Positions 1 to 8,238 of a DNA stretch of 64,000 bases are shown in pieces. The notes under the pieces were generated by a model. It had not been told where the DNA came from and searched no databases. It worked only from the letters and a program-made list of their open reading frames with translations. Both the position numbers and the translations under genes were made by a program. Origin of the DNA: Neisseria perflava (GTDB lineage Bacteria; Pseudomonadota; Gammaproteobacteria; Burkholderiales; Neisseriaceae). Where the stretch lies: assembly GCF_019334725.1 (NCBI RefSeq), contig NZ_CP079818.1, positions 2,046,001 through 2,110,000 on the forward strand, in the 5' to 3' direction. Each line of letters opens with the position of its first letter. Positions within the stretch are counted from its first letter, which is position 1.

Positions 1-1
1 C

Positions 2-1963
2 CTCAACATCGGCACCCAAACCGACTATCCCGCCGGTCATATCGCATTACTGACCGGCCACAGCACCGTCAGCCGCAACATCAACCACCTGCTGAACACG
101 CTGCACCAAGGCGCATCACGCCACATCAGCCTCAACTATGACCTAAGCCCCACTACATCCGCCGACTGGCTCAACCGCTTCGGCCACAACCGCCATACCA
201 AAGTTGCCGTTATCCACTACAATCCGGCCGAAAACCAACGCGAGCTGTTCAGTGCCATCCGCCACTTCACACGCCACACTCCGCTTATCCTGTTGTCCAC
301 ACACTACACCGACGACACAAACAAAGCCATCCTGCACAGCCTCAGCCGCCATTGCAATTTCCAACCGGTATTCAATAACGCCGAACTGGAAGCAGCCCTA
401 AAAGCCCACCTTTCCGGCATTCCCGTCATTACCAACCCCACCATTCTGTCCGACACGCCGATAGAATGGCTGCGCACTACCGCCAACGCCTGCGAATTGA
501 CCCTCAACCTTCCAACCGATGCACCATCCATCCGACAAGGCTGCATCGGCAGCAACCCCACGCCTGCACGCATCCACCGTCTGGCGATCGAACAATTACA
601 AAATCCGCATACTCAAGCCCTGCTCGGCATTATTTCGCCAGATACGCCGGATGCGTACAGCATTCATCAAACTCTAGATAATTTGGCACAAAAAACCAGT
701 AAGCCCATTCTCGTCAGCTATCGTTTTTCAGACGGCCTGACTCGGTTTAACACACCGGAAGAAGCCTTGCTGACACTTTATTTCCGCAATCAAACAGCCT
801 ATTTGCAACAGGTGCAAAATACCCCTGCGCCAGCCAAAACAGGCCGTCTGAAAACACCTAAAAGCAAAAGTATCGATAAAGCCATTGCATCCGGCCAAAC
901 CGAACTGATGGCGGAAGCCCTATACCTGCCTCCGTGCCAAACCCAAAAACACAATACCGTCCAGTTCCGGTTCAGCCGCCATGCCATTTACGGCAATATC
1001 CTTTCCGCCCATTACAACGGCAAAACCGAAGCCGCATTACCTCCATTTACCACACTCGATATCCAACGTTTAAGCCAATTTGCAGAACTCTACAACACTT
1101 CCGTTCTCAATCAATTCCTGCATTCCCTAAACACGCTTATCCACAACAACCAGCATATCGGCGACATCATCCTCAACTACAACGGCAGCCAATACAGCAG
1201 CACCATCATTCCCGAAATCGTGGAAAAACCTGTTGCACCAACAACCAAAATCCCAAAAAAAGCCGTCCAAACCTTAGAACAGGCCGCCGCTAAAATGCAA
1301 AGTGCCGCCGCCTACCTCCAACAAAAAAATCCGGCCGCAGCCGAATTCCTACGCAACACCGGCGAAGCCGCGTCCGAGCTGCTGCACCCTAAAACCGAAA
1401 CGCCCGAGATACAAAACGTACTCGCACCCTATCCGAGCCAAACCGATACATTTACCCTACCCGACGGCAACACACTGCACATCCGCGCACTAGAACCTGA
1501 AGATGCCGAAGCCAAACAAAAATTTGTCCGCCAATTACCCGCGGCCGACCGCTATACGCGCTTCATGACCCATACCAACGAGTTGCCGCTGCCCACACTC
1601 GCACGGCTGACCCGTCCCGATTTCCATACCGAATGCACGTGGGCAGCCTTCGCTTCAGACGGCCATATTGTTGCAGTCAGCCGCTACAGCCGCATCAATC
1701 GCAATGAGTGCGAGTTCGGCATTACTTTAGCGCCTGAAGCACGCAAAACCGGCTTGGCAGGCAAAATGATGAGCCTCATCATCCAAACTGCCACACAGCA
1801 AGGTTACCAAACTATGAATGCGGAAATCCTCAAAGAAAACACACCGATGCTCAAACTCGCTGAAAAATCAGGATTTACCGTCACCCCATCGGAAACCGAC
1901 CGCGGTCTGTATCAAGCAAGCCTCGATTTGAACAAATGGCAAAACAGCAACAAAAACAAATAA
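2..1963 (+). CDS. Acyl-CoA-synthetase-like/GNAT acetyltransferase (Pat-like), 5' end outside window
   Basis: The frame is open from the left edge (first full codon at base 2), so the N-terminus is missing. The visible first ~220 residues resemble the CoA-ligase-like half of ADP-forming acyl-CoA synthetases, and a spacer rich in Ala, Gln and Lys follows. The last ~160 residues form a GNAT acetyltransferase domain (from about TFTLPDGNTLHIRALEPED, with a GITLAPEARKTGLAGKMM acetyl-CoA loop). This is the architecture of the Pat protein-lysine acetyltransferases, which acetylate metabolic enzymes such as acetyl-CoA synthetase; that target is family knowledge and not visible here. An internal Met at 293 is not the start, because coding similarity continues upstream of it. 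It lies 75 bp upstream of rpsP on the same strand and has no clear terminator. Confidence 0.75.
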   Translation, partial: LNIGTQTDYPAGHIALLTGHSTVSRNINHLLNTLHQGASRHISLNYDLSPTTSADWLNRFGHNRHTKVAVIHYNPAENQRELFSAIRHFTRHTPLILLSTHYTDDTNKAILHSLSRHCNFQPVFNNAELEAALKAHLSGIPVITNPTILSDTPIEWLRTTANACELTLNLPTDAPSIRQGCIGSNPTPARIHRLAIEQLQNPHTQALLGIISPDTPDAYSIHQTLDNLAQKTSKPILVSYRFSDGLTRFNTPEEALLTLYFRNQTAYLQQVQNTPAPAKTGRLKTPKSKSIDKAIASGQTELMAEALYLPPCQTQKHNTVQFRFSRHAIYGNILSAHYNGKTEAALPPFTTLDIQRLSQFAELYNTSVLNQFLHSLNTLIHNNQHIGDIILNYNGSQYSSTIIPEIVEKPVAPTTKIPKKAVQTLEQAAAKMQSAAAYLQQKNPAAAEFLRNTGEAASELLHPKTETPEIQNVLAPYPSQTDTFTLPDGNTLHIRALEPEDAEAKQKFVRQLPAADRYTRFMTHTNELPLPTLARLTRPDFHTECTWAAFASDGHIVAVSRYSRINRNECEFGITLAPEARKTGLAGKMMSLIIQTATQQGYQTMNAEILKENTPMLKLAEKSGFTVTPSETDRGLYQASLDLNKWQNSNKNK

Positions 1964-1967
1964 AAAC

Positions 1968-1997
1968 TTGCATAACCCGTGTGAAATATCCTAAAAT
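1968..1997 (+). promoter_or_regulatory. Putative sigma70 promoter of the rpsP operon
   Basis: TTGCAT at 1968-1973 and TAAAAT at 1992-1997 are separated by 18 bp. They lie just after the acetyltransferase stop and about 40 bp before the rpsP ATG. Predicted from sequence only. Confidence 0.5.
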
Positions 1998-2038
1998 TAG
2001 CGGTTTCTATATATCCGCATTTTTCAAAAGGACTCAAA

Positions 2039-2287
2039 ATGGTAGTTATCCGTTTGGCTCGCGGCGGCTCAAAACACCGCCCTTTCTTCAACGTAGTTGT
2101 AACTGACTCTCGCAACCGTCGTGACGGCCGCTTCATCGAGCGCGTAGGTTTCTACAACCCCGTTGCCAACGAAAAACAAGAACGCGTACGTTTCGACGCA
2201 GACCGCATCAACCACTGGGTTGCTCAAGGCGCGAAAGTTAGCGACGCAGTTGCCAAACTGATTAAAGAGCAAAAAATCGCTGCTTAA
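2039..2287 (+). CDS. rpsP: 30S ribosomal protein S16
   Basis: 82 residues, normal length for bS16. It opens with MVVIRLARGGSKHRPFF, the conserved start of the family, and contains the RDGRFIERVGFYNP stretch. S16 binds 16S rRNA early in assembly of the small subunit. An AAAAGGA ribosome site lies about 8 nt before the ATG. It is the first gene of the classical rpsP-rimM-trmD-rplS operon, and the next gene starts 15 bp after its stop. Confidence 0.97.
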   Translation: MVVIRLARGGSKHRPFFNVVVTDSRNRRDGRFIERVGFYNPVANEKQERVRFDADRINHWVAQGAKVSDAVAKLIKEQKIAA

Positions 2288-2302
2288 TCAGCTAAAACGA
2301 CC

Positions 2303-2812
2303 ATGACAGACACTCAAAAACGGGTAGCCATGGGCTACATCAAAGGCGTATTCGGCATTAAAGGCTGGCTTAAAATTGCCGCCAATACCGAATATACCGA
2401 CAGCCTGCTGGACTACCCCGAGTGGCAGTTGTGCAAGGATGGTAAAGCCCTGAATGTTGTGCTTGAGGCAGGTAAAATTGCCAATGGCGAACTTCAGGTC
2501 AAATTTGAAGGTATAGACGATCGCGATCAAGCATTTACCTTGCGCGGCTATACCATCGAAATCCCCAGAGAGTCATTCTCCCCTACTGAGGAAGACGAAT
2601 ACTACTGGGCAGATTTAGTCGGCATGACCGTCATCAACAAAGAAAACATCGTCCTCGGCAAAGTCAACAACCTGATGGAAACCGGTGCCAATGATGTTTT
2701 GATGATTAAAGGCGAACACGGACAAATCCTGATTCCCTTTGTCTCCAACTATATCGAATCTGTCGATACCGACAGCAAAACCATTATTGCCGACTGGGGT
2801 TTGGACTACTGA
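2303..2812 (+). CDS. rimM: Ribosome maturation factor RimM
   Basis: 169 residues, the usual size. The N-terminal RimM barrel begins around MGYIKGVFGIKGWLKI. The C-terminal PRC-barrel-like part includes EEDEYYWADLVGM, ETGANDVLMIKGE and ILIPFV, all typical of the family. RimM binds S19 and helps mature the 3' domain of 16S rRNA. Its stop codon shares one base with the trmD start (TGATG), so the two genes are probably translationally coupled. Confidence 0.96.
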   Translation: MTDTQKRVAMGYIKGVFGIKGWLKIAANTEYTDSLLDYPEWQLCKDGKALNVVLEAGKIANGELQVKFEGIDDRDQAFTLRGYTIEIPRESFSPTEEDEYYWADLVGMTVINKENIVLGKVNNLMETGANDVLMIKGEHGQILIPFVSNYIESVDTDSKTIIADWGLDY

Positions 2813-3561
2813 TGCTGATTCAAGCCATCACCATTTTCCCAGAGATGTTCGACAGTATTGTCGAATACGGCGTTACAGGCAGAGCAAGAAAACAAAATCT
2901 TTGGCAGTTTCAAGCCATCAATCCCCGAAAATTTGCCGACAACAAACTTGGCTATATTGATGATCGACCCTTCGGAGGTGGTCCGGGAATGATTATGATG
3001 GCTCCGCCGCTTCAAGCGGCAATTGAAGAAGCCAAAGCAAACTCGCAAAAACCTGCCAAAGTAATTTATCTCAGTCCGCAAGGTCAGCCGCTGACACATA
3101 AAAAAGCTGCAGAACTTGCCGAACTGCCCCATCTTATTCTTCTATGCGGACGCTATGAAGGCATAGATGAAAGACTGCTGCAAAGCAGTGTGGACGAAGA
3201 AATCAGCATTGGCGACTTTGTCGTCTCGGGTGGCGAATTACCCGCCATGATGTTGATGGATGCCGTCTTAAGATTGGTTCCGGACGTATTGGGCGATATA
3301 CAGTCAGCTGAACAAGACTCGTTTTCAGACGACCTTTTAGACTGTCCTCATTACACCAAACCCGTAGAATTCCAAGGCATGATGGTTCCTGATGTCTTAC
3401 GCTCAGGAAATCATGGCTTGATTGCCGAGTGGCGATTGAAACAATCCCTGCGACGCACTTTAGAGCGCCGACCTGATTTATTGGAAAAGCGCAGTTTAAT
3501 CCCAAAGGAATCCCGCCTCTTAAAAGAAATCTTGCAAGAGCAACAGGAAATCCAATCATAA
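2812..3561 (+). CDS. trmD: tRNA (guanine-N1-)-methyltransferase
   Basis: 249 residues. The SPOUT trefoil-knot region is visible in LILLCGRYEGIDERL and SIGDFVVSGGELPAM, and the protein starts with MLIQAITIFPEMF, the family opening. TrmD uses S-adenosylmethionine to make m1G37 in tRNAs that read CNN codons, preventing +1 frameshifting, and is essential in most bacteria. It overlaps rimM by one base and is followed 14 bp later by rplS. Confidence 0.97.
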   Translation: MLIQAITIFPEMFDSIVEYGVTGRARKQNLWQFQAINPRKFADNKLGYIDDRPFGGGPGMIMMAPPLQAAIEEAKANSQKPAKVIYLSPQGQPLTHKKAAELAELPHLILLCGRYEGIDERLLQSSVDEEISIGDFVVSGGELPAMMLMDAVLRLVPDVLGDIQSAEQDSFSDDLLDCPHYTKPVEFQGMMVPDVLRSGNHGLIAEWRLKQSLRRTLERRPDLLEKRSLIPKESRLLKEILQEQQEIQS

Positions 3562-3575
3562 CTTAGGAAAAACAA

Positions 3576-3941
3576 ATGAACTTGATTCAACAATTAGAGC
3601 AAGAAGAAATCGCTCGCTTGAACAAAGAAATCCCTGAATTCGCTCCAGGCGACACCGTTGTCGTATCTGTACGCGTGGTTGAGGGTTCCCGCAGCCGTCT
3701 GCAAGCATACGAAGGTGTGGTTATCGCCCGCCGCAACCGTGGCCTGAACAGCAACTTCATCGTTCGCAAAATCTCTAGCGGCGAAGGTGTAGAACGTACT
3801 TTCCAACTGTACTCTCCTACCGTAGAAAAAATCGAAGTTAAACGCCGTGGTGACGTACGTCGCGCCAAACTGTACTACTTGCGTGGCCTGACCGGTAAAG
3901 CGGCCCGCATTAAAGAAAAATTGCCTGCTCGCAAAGGTTAA
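3576..3941 (+). CDS. rplS: 50S ribosomal protein L19
   Basis: 121 residues. It has the bL19 signatures FAPGDTVVVSVRVVEGSRSR, AYEGVVIARRNRG and GVERTFQLYSP. L19 sits at the interface between the two ribosomal subunits. It is the last gene of the operon. A TAGGA ribosome site precedes the ATG, and a strong intrinsic terminator begins 11 bp after the stop. Confidence 0.97.
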   Translation: MNLIQQLEQEEIARLNKEIPEFAPGDTVVVSVRVVEGSRSRLQAYEGVVIARRNRGLNSNFIVRKISSGEGVERTFQLYSPTVEKIEVKRRGDVRRAKLYYLRGLTGKAARIKEKLPARKG

Positions 3942-3952
3942 TCGCTTTCTTC

Positions 3953-3985
3953 AAAAACCCACTTCAATGAAGTGGGTTTTTTGTT
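3953..3985 (+). terminator. Intrinsic terminator of the rpsP operon
   Basis: AAAACCCACTTCA pairs with the complementary TGAAGTGGGTTTT across a tiny loop and is followed by a T-run. This is a textbook Rho-independent terminator directly after rplS. Confidence 0.9.
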
Positions 3986-4100
3986 TTTATACAAGATCTC
4001 CTCGTCTTTCTTACACAATCCTGTAAGCCAATCACAATTCCCATCTCACGCATAAACTTAAACAGAATCATAACCCCCTACTTTTGACCTCTATAAAAAA

Positions 4101-4130
4101 GGCCGTCTGAAACAAAAGATTCAGACGGCC
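4101..4130. terminator. Inverted DUS pair (AG dialect), bidirectional terminator
   Basis: GGCCGTCTGAA and its inverse flank an 8-nt loop. It lies between the converging rplS and PepSY genes, so it can end transcription from either side and also serves as a DNA uptake signal. Confidence 0.8.
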
Positions 4131-4148
4131 TTGAATTACATCGGGCGG

Positions 4149-5558
4149 TTATTTAAACCATCCTGCTAATGCTGGAATACGTGATAATAACAGTGTATCC
4201 AAAATCCAAATAACAGCGATTGCGGCAATAGCCGTCGGGAAAATCACAGCCAAAATAAGAAGTGGCACAGCCATTGCCCACCATACCGGCAATTTGATTT
4301 TCTGTGCAGGAGGAACCAAACCACGTGCTTCCGAAGGACGGCGCTTCCACCACATCACACAGCCGCTGACACAGATAAAGATAATCGCCAGACAGAACAA
4401 GACATTTGCCAATACGCTCCACCAGCCCAGTGTACCCATATGCAAAGCAATACTTGCTGCCATGAATTTACCAAACCAGTTGTAATCATCGAAATGAATA
4501 TCAGCCAGGACTTTGCCGCTGTATTGATCGATGTGTACCGTACGATCCGCAGTCGGACTAATCATATCGTAGCTCATTGAGTCTTGCGACAGCGTCCATA
4601 CGCCGGTTTCGCCTTTAGGTAGGTTCAACTGATAGCGGCCTTTGAAGCCAATTTCGCGCGCAAAGCGGTCAACCGTTTCCAACGTCATCGGTTCACTTGG
4701 ATTAATGCCGTTTTCGCCCAGTGTCGTACCGGAAACCGGCATAGGCGTCAGCTCTAAAATCCACGGCACTTCTTTGGATTTGCCATCATTCAACACATCG
4801 CCATGAGTTGGCACGGAAGATACCGGATTAGGCTCCACACCCCATTTACCAGCTGGGAATTGGCTCCATGCCTGCACAGCCTTACCGCCCCAAATACCTG
4901 CCCAAGCAATACCAGACAAACAGAACAACAGCAAAATCAAAGAAACCCAAGAGCCAAATGCACCGTGTAGGTTACGCCACCAAGAACGGCCTTTGCCTGC
5001 TTTAGGCAAAAGGACGGCCTTCAGACTACGCTGTTTTACCCACCACAAATAAATACCGGTCACAATCATGATGATGGTCAGCGACGCAGCAGTTTCCAAC
5101 AGGTAGTCACCAGTCGCACCCATCATCATATCGCCGTGGATTTCGTCCATCGTGTGATACCAGCCTTGACCGCGCGGCATCGTATTCACGACTTTTGCCG
5201 TATAAGGATCAACGGCAACCATAGTGGCTTTATCGTCGTTGTTCACGCGGAATACGGCCACCATATCATCTGCGCGCGGCGCAATATACTGCACCACAGA
5301 AGCAGTTTCCGGATTCACAAACTGTCTGGCGGCTTCAGCCTGAGCCGACAAAGGCTGCACCACTGCCTGCGGCGTAACATGTATGCGTTCGCCTTCTTTA
5401 CCGGTGATATTGGCAAATAGCAGCATTCCCAACCCTGTAACAGCCAGCAGGGTTAAAAACGGCGCGACCAAAAGTCCGGCATAAAAATGCCATCGCCAAA
5501 CAGTCAAATAACGGCGGTTAGCCTGTTGTTCATTTTGGGAAGTTGGTTTTGTTTCCAT
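4149..5558 (-). CDS. PepSY-associated transmembrane protein
   Basis: 469 residues. A basic N-terminus and RRYLTVWRWHFYAGLLVAPFL form the first membrane helix typical of PepSY_TM proteins. Further helices lie near residues 155-180, 200-225, 370-400 and 425-460. The long extracytoplasmic segments contain PepSY-type stretches. Relatives (PiuB type) are inner-membrane proteins often linked to siderophore or iron uptake and thought to act as reductases; that role is inferred. It is a single gene with no iron-transport neighbours here. A 14-bp perfect palindrome lies 30-43 bp upstream of the start and could be an operator. Confidence 0.8.
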   Translation of the reverse strand: METKPTSQNEQQANRRYLTVWRWHFYAGLLVAPFLTLLAVTGLGMLLFANITGKEGERIHVTPQAVVQPLSAQAEAARQFVNPETASVVQYIAPRADDMVAVFRVNNDDKATMVAVDPYTAKVVNTMPRGQGWYHTMDEIHGDMMMGATGDYLLETAASLTIIMIVTGIYLWWVKQRSLKAVLLPKAGKGRSWWRNLHGAFGSWVSLILLLFCLSGIAWAGIWGGKAVQAWSQFPAGKWGVEPNPVSSVPTHGDVLNDGKSKEVPWILELTPMPVSGTTLGENGINPSEPMTLETVDRFAREIGFKGRYQLNLPKGETGVWTLSQDSMSYDMISPTADRTVHIDQYSGKVLADIHFDDYNWFGKFMAASIALHMGTLGWWSVLANVLFCLAIIFICVSGCVMWWKRRPSEARGLVPPAQKIKLPVWWAMAVPLLILAVIFPTAIAAIAVIWILDTLLLSRIPALAGWFK

Positions 5559-5587
5559 ATATTCTCTTTATATAATTAAAGTAGACT

Positions 5588-5601
5588 AATCCTTAAGGAT
5601 T
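5588..5601. promoter_or_regulatory. 14-bp palindrome upstream of the PepSY gene, possible operator
   Basis: AATCCTTAAGGATT is a perfect inverted repeat just upstream of the minus-strand PepSY gene. It is not a good match to a Fur box, and I do not recognise the regulator. Confidence 0.3.
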
Positions 5602-5747
5602 ATTAGAGAACATTTTAATCAAAACCATTCATTTACGAAACCGTTTTTCAAGTGCAGCTTTGAAATACTTCAATATTTAGTTTGCAGGCCGTCTGAAAAA
5701 ACAAAATAGACAGAAAACAACACTTTACTGAAAACCCGTTTTAATCA

Positions 5748-5775
5748 TTGCGGTTTCGGCAGAATTTGGTAGAAT
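5748..5775 (+). promoter_or_regulatory. Putative sigma70 promoter of greA
   Basis: TTGCGG at 5748-5753 and TAGAAT at 5770-5775 are 16 bp apart. Transcription would begin near 5782, giving a leader of about 120 nt that contains a terminator-like hairpin before greA. The rest of the 344-bp gap (5559-5902) holds a single DUS at about 5689 and nothing else I recognise. Confidence 0.45.
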
Positions 5776-5798
5776 ACAGGCATTACTTATTTATTCAT

Positions 5799-5830
5799 CA
5801 AGCCGCCAAGCTTTGGCGGCTTGTATTTTT
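5799..5830 (+). terminator. Terminator-like hairpin inside the greA leader
   Basis: CAAGCCGCCAA pairs with TTGGCGGCTTG across a 2-3 nt loop and is followed by TATTTTTATTT. It lies between the predicted greA promoter and the start codon, so it could act as an attenuator yielding a short leader RNA. Confidence 0.6.
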
Positions 5831-5902
5831 ATTTCCAATCCGGCTCCCGCGCGTGGCCGGATAAAATTTTAAAAGCATCATCATGCTTTCATGGAGAACT
5901 CA

Positions 5903-6379
5903 ATGCAAAAAATCCCTTTGACCGTCCGTGGTGCAGAATTGTTGAAACAAGAACTTCAACACCTCAAAAGCGTAGCACGCCCAGAAGTCATCGAAGCCAT
6001 CGCCGAAGCACGCTCACACGGCGATTTGTCTGAAAATGCCGAATACGAAGCCGCCAAAGAGCGCCAAGGCTTTATCGAAGGCCGTATTGCCGAGCTGGAA
6101 CACAAACTCTCTATGGCCCACATCATCAATCCTGCCGAAATCCATGCCGAAGGCAAAATCGTATTCGGCACAACAGTAACACTGGAAGATTTGGAAACCG
6201 AAGAACAAGTAACCTACCAAATTGTCGGCGAAGATGAAGCAGACATTAAAGAACGCAAAATCTACGTTGGCTCACCCATTGCCCGTGCCTTGATCGGAAA
6301 AGAAGAAGGCGACGTTGCAGAAGTTCAGGCCCCCGGCGGCGTGCGTGAATATGATATTATTTCCGTACAATACATCTAA
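5903..6379 (+). CDS. greA: Transcription elongation factor GreA
   Basis: 158 residues, exactly the family length. I chose the ATG at 5903 (MQKIPLT) over the in-frame ATG at 5891 because a GGAG ribosome site lies 6 nt before it and overlaps the earlier codon. The N-terminal coiled coil carries the acidic tip (HGDLSENAEYEAAKERQ) that enters the RNA polymerase secondary channel and stimulates cleavage of backtracked transcripts. The C-terminal domain ends GVREYDIISVQYI. A DUS-pair terminator follows 10 bp after the stop. Confidence 0.97.
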   Translation: MQKIPLTVRGAELLKQELQHLKSVARPEVIEAIAEARSHGDLSENAEYEAAKERQGFIEGRIAELEHKLSMAHIINPAEIHAEGKIVFGTTVTLEDLETEEQVTYQIVGEDEADIKERKIYVGSPIARALIGKEEGDVAEVQAPGGVREYDIISVQYI

Positions 6380-6388
6380 ATAAACTCA

Positions 6389-6418
6389 AGGCCGTCTGAA
6401 AAAGTTTTCAGACGGCCT
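6389..6418 (+). terminator. Inverted DUS pair terminator after greA
   Basis: GCCGTCTGAA and its inverse are separated by a short loop and followed by TTTTG, directly downstream of greA. Confidence 0.85.
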
Positions 6419-6466
6419 TTTGTTACACCATCACAACTAAAACAGAATTTCCCAAAGAGAAACCAG

Positions 6467-6895
6467 ATGAGCCTACCCTACAAAATCACTCAAACCGCTG
6501 CTGCCATTTGGCTAGGCATGCAACTGACAGCCGGCTACATTGTCGCTCCCATCCTATTCCATCTCCTGCCTAAGATGCTGGCAGGAGAAATCGCCGGCAT
6601 TTTGTTTGCCATTACCGCAATATGCGGCTTAGTTATTTTTGGCTCAGCCTATGCCTTTTTCAGACGGCAACTTGCCTCCCTCTCTTGGTGGGTTTTGGTA
6701 CTTTGGCTACTCTTAGCCTGTAATCATCTTTTGGTTACGCCGGTTATCGAGGCGCACAAGTACGGGCTGGATAACTGGCTCTTATCCCTAGTAGGCGGAA
6801 CATTCGGCATTTGGCATGGTTTATCCAGTATTATTTTTTTAATCTGTACGATACTGGCAGCGATGTGCGTATGGAAATGGCCCGGGCCAAACTAA
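6467..6895 (+). CDS. DUF4149 domain membrane protein
   Basis: 142 residues with four predicted membrane helices (about 10-32, 45-68, 75-95 and 115-137). The pattern of an N-terminal GMQLTAGYIVAPILF helix and a short charged loop matches the DUF4149 (TMEM205-like) family, whose function is not known. It stands alone between greA and rmpM, with DUS-pair terminators on both sides. Identification rests on pattern memory of the family. Confidence 0.65.
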   Translation: MSLPYKITQTAAAIWLGMQLTAGYIVAPILFHLLPKMLAGEIAGILFAITAICGLVIFGSAYAFFRRQLASLSWWVLVLWLLLACNHLLVTPVIEAHKYGLDNWLLSLVGGTFGIWHGLSSIIFLICTILAAMCVWKWPGPN

Positions 6896-6910
6896 ACTGT
6901 TTTAATAAAA

Positions 6911-6941
6911 GGCCGTCTGAAAATAAATCTTTCAGACGGCC
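6911..6941. terminator. Inverted DUS pair between DUF4149 gene and rmpM
   Basis: GGCCGTCTGAA and its inverse enclose an A/T-rich loop. It is placed to terminate the upstream plus-strand gene, while rmpM has its own terminator next to it. Confidence 0.8.
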
Positions 6942-6994
6942 CTTCTTATTTTGAAATCACGAATTATCTTGATTACTCAAATACAAGCCATAAA

Positions 6995-7025
6995 AAAATG
7001 CCCCGCATATCGCAGGGCATTTTTC
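6995..7025 (-). terminator. Intrinsic terminator of rmpM
   Basis: On the minus strand a stem of GCCCTGC-type sequence closes over ATAT and is followed by a run of seven T. It lies about 10 bp after the rmpM stop codon. Confidence 0.8.
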
Positions 7026-7034
7026 ACAAACCAA

Positions 7035-7796
7035 TTAAGGTTTAGCGTAACCGTGAACGCCATTGTAAGGAGCTGGGATCCAACCTTCATCAGTAGCAGG
7101 CAATTCGCCTTGACCTTCGATAGTTTGGCCTGGAGCAACTTGACGAGTAACAACGCTGCGGATTTTAACATCAACGCGACGGTCAGGTTCGATACAAGCG
7201 ATAAGAGCAGCACGTTTCTTAGCTTTAGAAACTTTTTTGCCCAGTTTAGCAACTTCAGCTTCACAAGTAGCAGTCATGCGAGCTTGAGATTCGCCCAGAC
7301 CTACTGCAGAGATTTTGCTAGAAGCAACGCCATGACCTACCAAGTAGTTAGCAACTACGTTAGCACGACGCTCAGACAGAGCTTGGTTGTATTCTTCAGA
7401 ACCCATGAAGTCAGTGTGACCTTCAACACGTACAGTTTCTACGTTTTTGTTGCTCAGGCGTTGAGCCAAAGCGTCCAGGTTTTCTTGAGCTTCAGGACGC
7501 AGGTTGTCTTTGTCGAAGCCGAACAGAGTTTTAGTAGACAGAGAAACAGTTTCATCAACATACTCAGGAGCTTGTTGTACAGGAGCAACTGCTTCACGAT
7601 CACCACATTCAACACGGCCTTGGGTAGCTTTGTCGAAGTAGCTGTTTTTCCAGCATTCGCCGTAGTTGTTACGGACGATTTCTTGAGATTGGCTGCTTAC
7701 GGTGTAACCGTGTTTGGTATGCGCTTCGCTGGCCATTGCGGTGCCAGAGGCAACCAAGGCAACGAACAATGCGCTTAATTTCAGCTGTTTGGTCAT
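7035..7796 (-). CDS. rmpM: Outer membrane protein RmpM (class 4/PIII), OmpA family
   Basis: 253 residues. The signal peptide MTKQLKLSALFVALVASGTAMA is followed by a mature start SEAHTKHGYTV. The C-terminal OmpA-like peptidoglycan-binding domain shows TLFGFDKDNLRPEAQE, VEGHTDFMGSEEYNQALSE and RRANVVANYL. In pathogenic Neisseria, RmpM (gonococcal PIII) ties porins and other outer-membrane complexes to peptidoglycan. The four Cys (two before and two inside the OmpA domain) match the known disulphide-bearing layout. It has its own strong promoter and terminator, so it is monocistronic. Confidence 0.95.
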   Translation of the reverse strand: MTKQLKLSALFVALVASGTAMASEAHTKHGYTVSSQSQEIVRNNYGECWKNSYFDKATQGRVECGDREAVAPVQQAPEYVDETVSLSTKTLFGFDKDNLRPEAQENLDALAQRLSNKNVETVRVEGHTDFMGSEEYNQALSERRANVVANYLVGHGVASSKISAVGLGESQARMTATCEAEVAKLGKKVSKAKKRAALIACIEPDRRVDVKIRSVVTRQVAPGQTIEGQGELPATDEGWIPAPYNGVHGYAKP

Positions 7797-7907
7797 TTTA
7801 TTCCCTCATCAAATTGTTATGCGGCGGACTAGGAAAGCAACCGCTGCAAAGTACCAATATACAGGCCGCAGTATCAAAACAGCGGCAAATCGGATATATC
7901 AGGTTGC

Positions 7908-7937
7908 ACTATAAAGAAGCGCAAGGCAAACTGTCAA
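7908..7937 (-). promoter_or_regulatory. Strong sigma70 promoter of rmpM
   Basis: On the minus strand TTGACA (7937-7932) and TATAGT (7913-7908) are 18 bp apart. The start would be near 7901, leaving a leader of about 100 nt. This fits the abundance of RmpM. The remaining part of the 442-bp gap to cysB (7938-8238) is AT-rich and shows no other clear signal. Confidence 0.7.
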
Positions 7938-8238
7938 TACTCGATGCCTTCAAACAATTATGAAGTGCCTGCTTCCTAGTAGTTAATCATGCCGAAAAAT
8001 CAATCTTGTGTCATTAATTTAGGGCAAAATCAGCCAATTCACCCGCCCAAAGTTGTACAAAAACAACAAAACTTCATCCCCCTTTCATTCACAGATTTCC
8101 TGTTTTCATATCATTAAAAGATATTTTCATTAAAAACAACCATTTTCAAAACTCGGGGCAAAACTGGGCAAAATATGTTAAATTACATGCCGTTTGTCGC
8201 ACAAAATCCACATTAACAACGTATCCGGTACTGCTACC

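Noticed and set aside
6951..7778. Plus-strand frame of 275 codons opposite rmpM
   Set aside because: Mirror of a well-known gene; it runs through the rmpM terminator and has Ser/Phe-rich shadow composition.
8194..8238. Upstream start for cysB
   Set aside because: Adds 15 residues not found in the family, and MKLQQLRY at 8239 is the conserved start.
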